Source: Thalassotalea sp. PS06 (lineage in GTDB: Bacteria; Pseudomonadota; Gammaproteobacteria; Enterobacterales; Alteromonadaceae). Taken from it: 64,000 nucleotides of DNA. The position numbers and the translations under genes were made by a program. Below are positions 53,871-62,421 of this stretch, piece by piece (the first letter of the stretch is position 1; each line of letters begins with the position of its first letter). The DNA is taken from the NCBI RefSeq assembly GCF_007197775.1, contig NZ_CP041638.1, positions 682,001 through 746,000 on the forward strand, written 5' to 3'. A model generated the notes under the pieces. That model saw only the letters and a list, made by a program, of their open reading frames with translations. It made no database searches and had not been told where the DNA came from.

Positions 53871-55070
53871 ATGAAAAGATATGATATTGCAATTGTAGGT
53901 GGTGGCATTGTCGGGCTGGCAGCAGCGCTGGCAATATGCGGCCGTACCCGATTGCAGGTGGTAGTGATTGAACCACAACCTTTGCCGGAAAAGAGCGAAA
54001 CCCCGAAGCTTCGGGTTAGCGCCATTAATGCCGCAAGTCAGGAATTTTTTGGCGAACTTGGTGTTTGGCAAGCAATGCAACAGCAACGCCTGCAAGGTTA
54101 TCAGCAGATGCATGTCTGGGATAAAGATGGACCTGGTTTGCTGACCTTTGCAGAAGATGGTAATACCGAAGATCTTGGCTGGATCATTGAAAATGATGTG
54201 GTGCGCCGGGCGTTATATGAAAGAGCCGAGCAGCAATCTGGCATCGATATTATCACCCAGCCGCTCAGTAATATCGCCGTTGGTGACAGTGAAGTGTTTT
54301 TAAGCTTTGAGCAGCAGGTTCCGGTTCTGGCAAGGCTGGTCATTGCCGCAGATGGCGGCAACTCCTGGGTGCGTCGGCAATTAAAGTTACCGATGACCTT
54401 TCGTGATTACGATCATCAAGCCCTGGTCGCGACCGTTAACGTAGAAAAACACCATGACAATACTGCCTGGCAGGTGTTTTTAGATTCAGGCCCACTGGCA
54501 CTGTTGCCGCTTTATGATCCCGCATTATGTTCCATTGTCTGGTCGGCACCGCCCGAGAAGGTTGAATACTTAAAAGCACTTAGCGAAACCGAATTTAATA
54601 AAGCCATTACCGGAGTGACCGATGGCAAGCTGGGGTTAGTAACCTTGCAATCGGAGCGGTTAAGCTTTCCTTTGAAAATGCAATTAGTCGATAACTTTGT
54701 GCAGCAAAAAGTCGTTCTGATTGGCGATGCGGCGCATACCATTCATCCGCTGGCAGGGCAGGGGGTAAATCTTGGCCTTCAGGACGCCAAAGCCTTAGCT
54801 AAAACTTTAGAGATGGTGTTTTCTACCCAAAACCCCGAGCAGGTGTTTTCACAAGCGAAAAGCCAGAGTCTGCTGAATAAAAAACTTGGCGAATTTTCCC
54901 GTTTTCGCAAAGCTGAAGCAACACAAATGGTCGTTGCCATGGCGTCAATTAAGCAGGGGTTTGCGGTGCAACAAAAGCTCCCTAAGTTTATTCGCGGCCT
55001 GGGCATGCGCGCTTTGAATAACCTGCCGCTGTTAAAACAACAGTTGGTGAAAAAAGCGATGGGGAAATAG
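53871..55070 (+). CDS. ubiI: 2-octaprenylphenol hydroxylase UbiI (VisC)
   Basis: A 399-residue flavin monooxygenase, paralogue of UbiH, hydroxylating C5 of the ubiquinone ring. FAD motif IAIVGGGIVGLAAALA, SAINAASQEFF, the WIIENDVVRRAL stretch and the FAD motif VVLIGDAAHTIHPLAGQGVNLGLQD match UbiI/VisC. No strong SD is seen before the ATG (TTTCGTTAATCG). Normally close after ubiH. Confidence 0.92.
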   Translation: MKRYDIAIVGGGIVGLAAALAICGRTRLQVVVIEPQPLPEKSETPKLRVSAINAASQEFFGELGVWQAMQQQRLQGYQQMHVWDKDGPGLLTFAEDGNTEDLGWIIENDVVRRALYERAEQQSGIDIITQPLSNIAVGDSEVFLSFEQQVPVLARLVIAADGGNSWVRRQLKLPMTFRDYDHQALVATVNVEKHHDNTAWQVFLDSGPLALLPLYDPALCSIVWSAPPEKVEYLKALSETEFNKAITGVTDGKLGLVTLQSERLSFPLKMQLVDNFVQQKVVLIGDAAHTIHPLAGQGVNLGLQDAKALAKTLEMVFSTQNPEQVFSQAKSQSLLNKKLGEFSRFRKAEATQMVVAMASIKQGFAVQQKLPKFIRGLGMRALNNLPLLKQQLVKKAMGK

Positions 55071-55106
55071 TTAAGTGGCGATGCTTACGCATCGCCACTG
55101 TTATAA

Positions 55107-55778
55107 GAGGTAAGCTTCGCTGGTGGAGAAAATACTTCCTAGCGTCGTATTTTAGGTGGAGTCTGACGATGTTTAGAACCACCTTCAAACCACAGCTACT
55201 GTTTAAGAGGTAAGCTTCGCTGGTGGAGAAAATACTTCCTAGCGTCGTATTTTAGGTGGAGTCTGACGATGTTTAGAACCACCTTCAAACCACAGCTACT
55301 GTTTAAGAGGTAAGCTTCGCTGGTTGAGAAAATACTTCCTAGCGTCGTATTTTGGGTGGAGTCTGACGATGTTTAGAACCACCTTCAAACCACAGCTACT
55401 GTTTAAGAGGTAAGCGTCGCTGGTGGAGAAAATACTTCCTAGCGTCGTATTTTAGGTGGAGTCTGACGATGTTTAGAACCACCTTCAAACCTCAGCTACT
55501 GTTTAAGAGGTAAGCGTCGCTGGTGGAGAAAATACTCCCGAGCGTCGTATTTTGGGTGGAGTCTGACGATGTTTAGAACCACCTTCAAACCACAGCTACT
55601 GTTTAAGAGGTAAGCGTCGCTGGTGGAGAAAATACTTCCTAGCGTCGTATTTTAGGTGGAGTCTGACGATGTTTAGAACCACCTTCAAACCTCAGCTACT
55701 GTTTAAGAGGTAAGCGTCGCTGGTGGAGAAAATACTTCCTAGCGTCGTATTTTGGGTGGATTCTGACGATGTTTAGAA
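55107..55778. repeat. 100-bp tandem repeat array, about 6.7 units
   Basis: Head-to-tail units of exactly 100 bp beginning at 55107, 55207, 55307, 55407, 55507, 55607 and 55707 (the last is partial), each starting GAGGTAAGC-TTCGCTGGTGG. Only 1-5 substitutions separate the units. Each contains AGGTGG and CCACCT as an inverted pair about 20 bases apart. No ORF spans the array. It lies after ubiI. Confidence 0.95.
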
Positions 55779-56070
55779 ACTTCCTTTGAAGCGCCGCTTC
55801 AAATCCACCCTCGAATCACTAATGATTCGACTCCACCTTTGACGGTTTACGTCAACTCCACCTTCTAATCACTTCAACGTCAATCCGGTCCCTTACCCTA
55901 GAGCGTCATTCCGGTCCCCGAACCGGAATCTATGTTTCCAGTATGAGATACCGGACGACTCCGGTATGACGATGTCAGGTTTCAGCGTCATTCGGTCTTC
56001 GAACCCAAGCGCGTCATTCCGGTGTGACGAAGTTAGAGTTTAACGTCATTCCGGTCTCCGAACCGGAATC
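55779..56070. repeat. Mosaic of short palindromic repeats
   Basis: Intergenic DNA with several units of the form CGTCATTCCGGTC-TCCGAACCGGAATCT (about 55903, 56043) and shortened versions (55985, 56010). The CCGGT..ACCGG core can form hairpins. Also contains short self-complementary words (GAATCACTAATGATTC). No gene. Confidence 0.7.
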
Positions 56071-56096
56071 TAAGTGCCGACATTGCAATACCAAAA

Positions 56097-56116
56097 AGCC
56101 CGTCAGTGACGGGCCT
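56097..56116 (-). terminator. folE terminator
   Basis: Stem AGCCCGTC / GACGGGCC-type with a 3-base loop and T5 on the minus strand, 28 bp past the folE stop. Confidence 0.85.
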
Positions 56117-56144
56117 TGGATATTAGCTGTGGACGTCGTAAAAG

Positions 56145-56888
56145 TTAAGAGCTTAAAAACTCCGCGCGAGAAGCGGGGTTTGATTTGAAGCAGCCACCAA
56201 GTGAGGTAGTTGTTGTGCTAGAGGTGCTATCCATAACGCCGCGAGATTTTACGCAGTAATGCACAGCGCTAATGGTTACCGCAACATGTTCCGTATCAAG
56301 CAGGGTTTGTAACGCCACCAGAATCTGCTGGGTTAAACGCTCCTGAACCTGCGGGCGCTGTGAGAAAAAGCGAACAATACGGTTAATCTTCGATAAACCT
56401 ATGATGGTTTTGTTGGGGATGTACGCTACCTTCGCAAACCCATCGATGGTCACAAAGTGGTGCTCGCAGGTACTGGTGACATTAATATCACTAACAGCAA
56501 TCATTTCATCGTTGCCCATCTTGTTTTCAATCAGGGTGATTTTCGGGAAATTACTGTAATTAAGGCCCGAGAAGATTTCTTTGAGGTACATTTTGGCAAT
56601 GCGTTTCGGTGTTTCCTGCAAGCTGTCATCGCGGCGATCAAGGCCAAGAATGTCGAGTACTTCAACAAATGCTGATTCGAGTCTGACCAGCTTTTCTTCA
56701 TCAGTTAATTGAAAGGCTTTACTGCTTTCGCTCGGTACCGAAACTGGTGTTTCAATTCCTGTCTCAAGCAGTGCTTTGCGAACCCTGGCGGCCTCAGCGC
56801 TGATGTTCTCACCGATGCCAGAGCCGGCAGCGTTTTCATCATGCTTCGAAACAACCGAAAGGGGCTTTTTCAACGAACCTGATTTCAT
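56145..56888 (-). CDS. folE: GTP cyclohydrolase I FolE
   Basis: A 247-residue enzyme forming dihydroneopterin triphosphate from GTP. From about residue 30 it follows E. coli FolE almost block by block: [47 protein letters not shown] (zinc Cys and His), [22 protein letters not shown], and HYCVKSRGV (second zinc Cys). The N-terminal 25-30 residues are an extension relative to E. coli, with Ser/Lys-rich sequence; an internal start is possible but lacks an SD. It is downstream of folX and folM. Confidence 0.95.
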   Translation of the reverse strand: MKSGSLKKPLSVVSKHDENAAGSGIGENISAEAARVRKALLETGIETPVSVPSESSKAFQLTDEEKLVRLESAFVEVLDILGLDRRDDSLQETPKRIAKMYLKEIFSGLNYSNFPKITLIENKMGNDEMIAVSDINVTSTCEHHFVTIDGFAKVAYIPNKTIIGLSKINRIVRFFSQRPQVQERLTQQILVALQTLLDTEHVAVTISAVHYCVKSRGVMDSTSSTTTTSLGGCFKSNPASRAEFLSS

Positions 56889-56942
56889 ACTTATCTCTCT
56901 TTTCAGTGGTTGATAGTGACATTTGTAGTTTATTTACCGCTG

Positions 56943-57665
56943 TTAAACGACGTTCCTGCCACCATCTAAGTGTAGGGTACGGCCGGTCATATAGACACTC
57001 TGCAGTAAATAGTCGACAGTGGCGATGCCTTCCTGCCATCCCGGTTCTATTTGCATCGCTGACTTTTTCAAAGTCTTCAGGCGATAGGTTTGATCGTCGT
57101 AATCGTTAAACTTAAGTAGCGCCGGTGCGATACTATTTACCTTCACATCGGGTGCAAGCAAACTGGCAAATGACAGCGTCATGTTGGCCAGAGCCGCTTT
57201 ACTGGCTGCATAAGCCATATGCTTTTTGCTTCCTGTGTCTACGATGTAATCAGTCATGTGGATCAAGTCGGCACACTGGCCGAGCTCGGTTTTACTTGCC
57301 TTAAGCAGTGGTGTCAGGCGATGTGTAAGCTGATAGGGAGCCTGTACATGTACCTGCAGCATTCGAGCTAAGGTTTCAGCAGGTGGCAAATCGTTGTTGT
57401 CAGGTAACCAGTCCGAGGCGTTGTGTACTAGCGCGCGAACATTGCTGCAGTGTTTTTCGATATGAGCGGCAAAACCATGTATATCCTCATCGCTTTGAAA
57501 GTCAGCCTGAAAGCAGTTTACACCGAATTCCCGTAGCTCGTCGATTTGTGGACGATGACTACGGTAGCTGACATATACCTGGAAACCTTTTTGTTGGTAG
57601 GCTTTCGCCAAATGAAAACCGAAACGCTTGCCGGCGCCGGTTATAATCATGTTAGGAGTTGTCAT
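56943..57665 (-). CDS. folM: Dihydromonapterin reductase FolM
   Basis: A 240-residue short-chain dehydrogenase. GAGKRFGFHLAKAY as the TGxxxRxG-type nucleotide loop, YAASKAALANMTLSFA with the catalytic Tyr and Lys, VHNASDW as the NAG-equivalent, and the C-terminal GRTLHLDGGRNVV. FolM reduces dihydromonapterin (and dihydrofolate weakly) to the tetrahydro form. It begins 1 bp after the folX stop, so is translationally coupled. Good support from context with folX and folE. Confidence 0.92.
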   Translation of the reverse strand: MTTPNMIITGAGKRFGFHLAKAYQQKGFQVYVSYRSHRPQIDELREFGVNCFQADFQSDEDIHGFAAHIEKHCSNVRALVHNASDWLPDNNDLPPAETLARMLQVHVQAPYQLTHRLTPLLKASKTELGQCADLIHMTDYIVDTGSKKHMAYAASKAALANMTLSFASLLAPDVKVNSIAPALLKFNDYDDQTYRLKTLKKSAMQIEPGWQEGIATVDYLLQSVYMTGRTLHLDGGRNVV

Positions 57666-57666
57666 G

Positions 57667-58074
57667 TTAGCCTGCTCGTTTGCCTGTTAGGGTAAGGGAA
57701 ACTGAATCGGCGAAGCGCAGCGCATGAGGCTTTTCTACCTGCACGGTCGCGTGACTGACAATTGGCGCCTCCATAGTGATTTCCAACAAATCGGCGGTGA
57801 GTTTTTCCAACAGCTTGAAATGACCATCTTCTACGTGGGCGATCATTTTCTTGGTGATGGTTTTATAGTTTAACGCCTGAGCTTCTTCGTCGGACTCACA
57901 GGCATTGCTGGCAGGATAATAGATTTGCGCATTGATCACGATGTCCTGCTGCTTGGTGAGCTCTTCCGGATTGAAACCTATGTAGGTTCGCAATCTCAAA
58001 TTAATAATGTCGATGCGTGCTTCTGTCATTTCAAAATCAGGATTCGCCGGGTTGATATTGTGCACAGTATTCAT
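57667..58074 (-). CDS. folX: Dihydroneopterin triphosphate 2'-epimerase FolX
   Basis: A 135-residue FolB-fold protein. EARIDIINLRLRTYIGFNPEELTKQQD, with the Glu and Tyr seen in FolX, LNYKTITKKMIAHVE and KPHALRFADSVSLTLTGKR. FolX epimerises dihydroneopterin triphosphate toward monapterin. First gene of folX-folM-folE, which together make tetrahydromonapterin, the pterin cofactor of phenylalanine hydroxylase in Pseudomonas. FolB is an alternative but the folM neighbour favours FolX. Confidence 0.9.
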   Translation of the reverse strand: MNTVHNINPANPDFEMTEARIDIINLRLRTYIGFNPEELTKQQDIVINAQIYYPASNACESDEEAQALNYKTITKKMIAHVEDGHFKLLEKLTADLLEITMEAPIVSHATVQVEKPHALRFADSVSLTLTGKRAG

Positions 58075-58207
58075 AAATTTCCCTTGTTTTTAAAATCAGT
58101 ATAACAATCAGTCACTCAAAGCGACATACTATCGCTAAACTAGAGCGTTGTACGAAACGTATAGGGGGTGAAGTTCAATTTTTTGTAGCGCAATTAAAAT
58201 CCTTGTG

Positions 58208-58241
58208 TATAATGCGTGGAAGTTTAGACGTCTAAACGTCT
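58208..58241 (+). promoter_or_regulatory. Promoter -10 and tandem MetJ boxes before the GAF-domain gene
   Basis: TATAAT at 58208-58213, preceded by a poor -35 (TTGTAG, 19-bp spacer). Two adjacent met boxes lie at 58226-58233 (AGACGTCT, exact consensus) and 58234-58241 (AAACGTCT, one mismatch). They cover the expected start site and early transcribed region, so MetJ-SAM should block initiation. Confidence 0.85.
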
Positions 58242-58259
58242 TTTTGTTTCGGAGTTACC

Positions 58260-58907
58260 ATGCGCTTGTTTGATATTTTATCTGTTCTTTATGAACCTAT
58301 TAATGAATTAGATAATCACGACCATTTATTAAGTTACATTCAGCCTGAGTTGAATCCTGATGGCAGTTGTCCAATTTATAAAGTGGAAGGAGATCGTTAT
58401 GACCTGCGTCAATACGCAGAAGATGCAACACAGCTAAAGAATCTGGTCGATTTGTTGGCGCGTTTAAATCGTCTGGTTCGCTGGATTCACCTGCAAACCG
58501 ACGTTGCCTGGTTTGGTATTTATCTGCGTCATGGCGATAAGCTGGTCAAATACGTGTATAACGGCGAGATGTCAAAAGCCGAATTTCCGATTTCTGAAGA
58601 GTATCTGCAAAAATCGATTAACACCCGGGTGATCATGGAAAAACAGCATTACTACATCCCCGATGTTGAGAACCATGATGGCCCTTATTATCGCTGCGAT
58701 GCCAAGGTGAAATCCGAACTTTGTTGCCCAATTTTCGCTGCCAATGGTCAGGTGATTGGTATTTTTGATAGTGAAGATCATCGTAAACGTTTCTTCGATG
58801 ACAAAATTGAATTTATCGGCCAAAAGGTGAAAAAAGCCATCGAAATTTTCTTAGAAGACCATCCGTATATTACTCAGTCGAGTAACTTTAAAGCGCAAAT
58901 CGGTTAA
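58260..58907 (+). CDS. GAF-domain protein related to free methionine-(R)-sulfoxide reductase
   Basis: A 215-residue protein with one GAF domain (about 60-200). DVAWFGIYL (81-89) and the YYRCDAKVKSELCCPIF segment (143-159) with IGIFDSEDHRKRF following are laid out as in fRMsr/YebR, where the Cys of the HIACDxxxxSEI motif is catalytic. Here Cys146 takes that place and Cys155/Cys156 are extra; the upstream resolving Cys of YebR (GVCG) is missing. MetJ boxes in the promoter tie it to methionine. Free Met-R-sulfoxide reduction or methionine sensing is inferred. Confidence 0.75.
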   Translation: MRLFDILSVLYEPINELDNHDHLLSYIQPELNPDGSCPIYKVEGDRYDLRQYAEDATQLKNLVDLLARLNRLVRWIHLQTDVAWFGIYLRHGDKLVKYVYNGEMSKAEFPISEEYLQKSINTRVIMEKQHYYIPDVENHDGPYYRCDAKVKSELCCPIFAANGQVIGIFDSEDHRKRFFDDKIEFIGQKVKKAIEIFLEDHPYITQSSNFKAQIG

Positions 58908-58961
58908 GCTTAAACGCCCTGCATCTGCAGGGACGTTTGTCATTTGGTGACAGACTTCGTC

Positions 58962-59106
58962 AGGGTGACAATTCGAACTGAAGTTTTCATAGGGTGACAA
59001 TTCGAACTGAAGTTCTCATAGGGTGTCAATTCGAACGGAAGTTCTCATAGGGTGACAATTCGAACTGAAGTTTTCATAGGGTGACAATTCGAACGGAAGT
59101 TCTCAT
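58962..59106. repeat. 29-bp tandem repeat, five units
   Basis: Five head-to-tail units of 29 bp (AGGGTGACAATTCGAACTGA then AGTTTTCAT) with one to three differences each. No spacers, so not CRISPR. A single diverged unit occurs at 8119-8157 on the other strand. It lies between convergent genes (GAF and glgA). Confidence 0.92.
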
Positions 59107-59173
59107 AAGCTGACAGATTCGATATTAAATCCGAATCAGGGTGACAGTATTCACGTTAAGTTTAAAGCTCTTG

Positions 59174-59221
59174 CTTGACACCTTGACACCTTGACACCTT
59201 GACACCTTGACACCTTGACAC
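59174..59221. repeat. 8-bp microsatellite, six units
   Basis: CTTGACAC repeated six times without change, ending 3 bp from the glgA stop codon. A candidate for slipped-strand length variation but outside any coding frame. Confidence 0.95.
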
Positions 59222-59224
59222 CTT

Positions 59225-60862
59225 TTAGCCTCTATACAACCTCTCCAAATACGCCTTGATACTATCCTGCCATAAAAAACGTTGCTTGCTTGAAAAGGCG
59301 CGCATTTCCTTCCAGTCTTTTGGTTGCTCACTAAATACTTTCAATGCCTCAGCAAAACAGGCGATTAATGCCTGACATTGTTTGTCCACATCTTTGCCAT
59401 GGAAGGTGTAACCCGACTTATTGTTGATGACGGTATCGTGCAAGCCACCGATATCATGCACCAGGCATGGTTGACCGGAGCGAAGTGCCAACATCTGGCT
59501 GATACCGCAAGGTTCAAATGAACTTGGCATCAAGAATAAATCGCCACCTTCAAATAAATACTTGGGCAGCACGTGATCATATCCATTGATGAACAGCAGG
59601 TTATTATTGCGGTGCATTGCTTGCGTCACCTGATCTTCAAGCTCGGGATCGCCGGAACCAAGAATGATCATGCGGCCATGTCTACTTGCCAAATTCTGTA
59701 ACAAAATATCCAGCACATTTTCCATATCTATTGGGTGCAGCAATAACGCAACCTTCTGGCTAGTCAATCGGCCAATACTGGTAACCAGAGGGCCAGTAAA
59801 TTCCTGTTCTTGCCAACTGGCAAGGCGCTGGAGGGCAACTAAATGTGCCGAATGCACGAAATGATGGCTGGCTTGCCAGCGATCAACTACCGCTGCGATT
59901 TTCTCATATACAACCTGGTCAAAATGCGATGCCGGAATTGCGGTTTCCGGTCTGGCATTTAACATTGGCGCATAATCATAGTCGCAACCATTTAAGATGC
60001 CATGTAAACGCCCCTGTTGTTCTGCCCGTTGCAAATCCAGATGCAATCCTTCTCCGCCAATAAACCCTTGTTGTGGATTCGATGGCAGAATCACTTCTTT
60101 GGCATAGGTTGGTGACACCACATGAATGGCGTCGCAATAATTGATGGCGGCTCGGGTAGGGTTAAAACAATTTGGGTATCTGGGATCGCAGACCTTAGTT
60201 TCGTCGATGATTAAGTTTGGAAACCAGGCTTTTAAGCTGGAATCATCGCCATCGAGAGGGCGAATTCCCTGCAGGGCGAGATTATGGATAGAGTAGACCG
60301 AGCGAAGCTGTTTTACCGGTTCAAACTTATCAACAAAAGCGGCTAAGGTCGGGATCAGACCGCAATGCCAATCGTGCAAATGAATGACATCAAACTGGCG
60401 TTGCCAAAAGCCGCTTAATAGTTCACAAACCGCAGCACAAAATAACGCGAACTTATTAGCATCACTGGCAAACGGACGATCGGCGCCATCGTCAACATAA
60501 ATTTTGCCGCGGCCATGGCTATAAAACTGTGGGTGTTCGAGAACCCAATGGGTGACACCGGGAATTGATGTTGCGCTTGGGTCTTGAGTTAATTCAATGC
60601 GGTGCAATTCAACCAATTCGATCTGACCACGAAAGCTGACATTGATCTGACGGATCAGCGTTGATTTTTGATGTTGCGTATGGATGCCGTAACCCGGGGT
60701 AATGACATCGGCTTGCAGTCCTTGTTCGACGCTGAATTTCGGGACATCACGAATAACGTCACCAATACCACCGACCTTACCAGCGATTAACGCATCGTTT
60801 TCTGAAGCAATGTGTAATATGCTACTTGGCTTTGATTGTTGTTTTTGTTTATTGCTGCTCAT
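59225..60862 (-). CDS. glgA: Glycogen synthase GlgA
   Basis: A 545-residue GT5 glycosyltransferase adding glucose from ADP-glucose to alpha-1,4-glucan. KVGGIGDVIRDVP (29-41) is the K-x-G-G ADP-glucose motif; HLHDWHCGLIPTL, VSPTYAKEV, and the C-terminal PSSFEPCGISQMLALRSGQP with the catalytic Glu region are all present. It is about 65 residues longer than E. coli GlgA, mostly from loops in the N-terminal half. glgC is 115 bp upstream. Confidence 0.93.
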   Translation of the reverse strand: MSSNKQKQQSKPSSILHIASENDALIAGKVGGIGDVIRDVPKFSVEQGLQADVITPGYGIHTQHQKSTLIRQINVSFRGQIELVELHRIELTQDPSATSIPGVTHWVLEHPQFYSHGRGKIYVDDGADRPFASDANKFALFCAAVCELLSGFWQRQFDVIHLHDWHCGLIPTLAAFVDKFEPVKQLRSVYSIHNLALQGIRPLDGDDSSLKAWFPNLIIDETKVCDPRYPNCFNPTRAAINYCDAIHVVSPTYAKEVILPSNPQQGFIGGEGLHLDLQRAEQQGRLHGILNGCDYDYAPMLNARPETAIPASHFDQVVYEKIAAVVDRWQASHHFVHSAHLVALQRLASWQEQEFTGPLVTSIGRLTSQKVALLLHPIDMENVLDILLQNLASRHGRMIILGSGDPELEDQVTQAMHRNNNLLFINGYDHVLPKYLFEGGDLFLMPSSFEPCGISQMLALRSGQPCLVHDIGGLHDTVINNKSGYTFHGKDVDKQCQALIACFAEALKVFSEQPKDWKEMRAFSSKQRFLWQDSIKAYLERLYRG

Positions 60863-60933
60863 TGTTATTACGCACAGGCCCAGTGAAACGGGCCTCAGTT
60901 TACGGGTAATTGATTAGGGATACCACAGGCGCT

Positions 60934-60978
60934 ATGCCAATCACACTAAGTTGTGCACAAACTTAGTGTGATTGGTAT
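60934..60978. repeat. Minimal MITE-derived hairpin overlapping the glgC stop
   Basis: 45 bp consisting only of the two ends of family A joined: a perfect 15-bp stem (CCAATCACACTAAGT / ACTTAGTGTGATTGG) around a TGTGCACAA loop. The right end coincides with the first base of the glgC TAA on the minus strand. It may now act as a terminator or mRNA-stabilising hairpin for glgC. Confidence 0.8.
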
Positions 60979-62279
60979 TATTCAATCGATTCTGATTGTG
61001 CGGCCTGCACCGCTTGTTTCGCCAGATACTCAGCGATCATGTCCCGGGTTATTAATACAATGCCCTTGTCGGTAACCCGAAAGCCATTAGCTTTGTCCTG
61101 CTCGTGATCTTTACCTATCACCAGGTTTTCAGGAATTTGCACATTGCGGTCAATAATCGCTTTATGGATTTGGCAATTGCGACCGATAATAGCTCCCGGA
61201 AGTACCACACTCTCTTCGATATAACAGTATGAGCTAACCCGGACTTTATTGAATAACAGTGAACGTTTAATGGTAGAACCAGAGACGATAACCCCACCGG
61301 CAACCGTTGAGTTGATGGCGATACCGCGACGTTTATCTTCATCAAATACAAATTTTGCTGGCGCAGTTTGTTCCTGATAGGTCCAGATTGGCCAATCCTC
61401 ATCATACATATTCAATTGCGGATCGAGCTCAACCAGTTCCATGTTGGCTTCCCAGAATGAATCTAAGGTACCGACATCGCGCCAGTAAGGTTGTTTCTCG
61501 TTGTCAGGATCTCTAAATGGGTAGGCGTAGACCTGATGAGATTTAATAATGCTGGGGATAATGTCGTGGCCAAAGTCGCCACTGGAATTATCCTTCTCAT
61601 CATCTACCTGCAACTGTTCAAATAAAAATTCAGTATTAAATACGTAGTTACCCATTGATGCCAGGCAGTATCCCGGCTTGCCAGGGATTTCCGAGGGTTT
61701 CTCAGGCTTTTCATCAAAGCGCAGAACCTTATGGTTCTCATCTACCGTCATTACCCCAAACGCTCCGGCGGCTTCTTCAACCGGTACTTCGATACAACAA
61801 ACCGTCATATCCGCGCCCTGGGCTACGTGCTTAGCGATTAACGGACCATAGTCCATTCGATAAACGTGATCACCGGATAAGATCATTACATATTTGGGCA
61901 ATTCATGGCGGATAATGTCGATATTCTGAAATACCGCATTGGCGGTGCCTCGGTACCATTCGTCACCGTAACGCTGTGATGCCGGTAATATTTCCACTGA
62001 TTCCCCTAGTTCTTTTTTAAAGTGACTCCAGGCGCGATTAATATGCCGGATCAGTGAGTGCGACTTATATTGAGTCGCAATACCCACCCGACGAATACCA
62101 GAGTTAATACAGTTAGATAGTGGGAAATCGATGATACGGAATTTACCACCAAAAAATACCGCGGGCTTGGCACGCCATTGCGTTAACTCGTGAAGTCTGG
62201 AGCCGCGGCCTCCGGCAAGAACTAAGGCGTAGGTGTCCCGGGTTAGGTTAGAGATGTGACGATTGGTTTTATTCGGCAT
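60978..62279 (-). CDS. glgC: Glucose-1-phosphate adenylyltransferase GlgC
   Basis: A 433-residue enzyme that makes ADP-glucose from glucose-1-phosphate and ATP, the committed step of bacterial glycogen synthesis. [13 protein letters not shown] (nucleotide loop), [31 protein letters not shown] (metal Asp), and a C-terminal left-handed beta-helix with [15 protein letters not shown] repeats. All substrate motifs are intact. Upstream of glgA on the same strand; the CBM48 gene precedes it by 142 bp. Confidence 0.96.
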   Translation of the reverse strand: MPNKTNRHISNLTRDTYALVLAGGRGSRLHELTQWRAKPAVFFGGKFRIIDFPLSNCINSGIRRVGIATQYKSHSLIRHINRAWSHFKKELGESVEILPASQRYGDEWYRGTANAVFQNIDIIRHELPKYVMILSGDHVYRMDYGPLIAKHVAQGADMTVCCIEVPVEEAAGAFGVMTVDENHKVLRFDEKPEKPSEIPGKPGYCLASMGNYVFNTEFLFEQLQVDDEKDNSSGDFGHDIIPSIIKSHQVYAYPFRDPDNEKQPYWRDVGTLDSFWEANMELVELDPQLNMYDEDWPIWTYQEQTAPAKFVFDEDKRRGIAINSTVAGGVIVSGSTIKRSLLFNKVRVSSYCYIEESVVLPGAIIGRNCQIHKAIIDRNVQIPENLVIGKDHEQDKANGFRVTDKGIVLITRDMIAEYLAKQAVQAAQSESIE

Positions 62280-62372
62280 TTATTTATTCCTGTGCGCAAT
62301 TCCTTGTTAGAGCGCTCAGACAAATACAGCATCACTTTGAATGAGGCGAGCCTCGAAAGGCTGGGACTTAAT

Positions 62373-62402
62373 ATACCAATCAGCTAAAAAGCTGATTGGT
62401 AT
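62373..62402. repeat. Short hairpin with family-A-like ends
   Basis: A 13-bp perfect stem (ATACCAATCAGCT / AGCTGATTGGTAT) with a 4-base A loop. The outer 8 bases equal the MITE ends, so it could be a minimal remnant, or a simple hairpin between the CBM48 gene and glgC. No T-run. Confidence 0.65.
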
Positions 62403-62421
62403 TACTGCAGATTAGCATTGA

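Noticed and set aside
55107..55778. CRISPR array
   Set aside because: Units of 100 bp follow one another with no unique spacers and no cas genes are present; it is a plain tandem repeat.
58962..59106. CRISPR array with 29-bp repeats
   Set aside because: The unit length is typical of CRISPR repeats, but units are directly adjacent without spacers.
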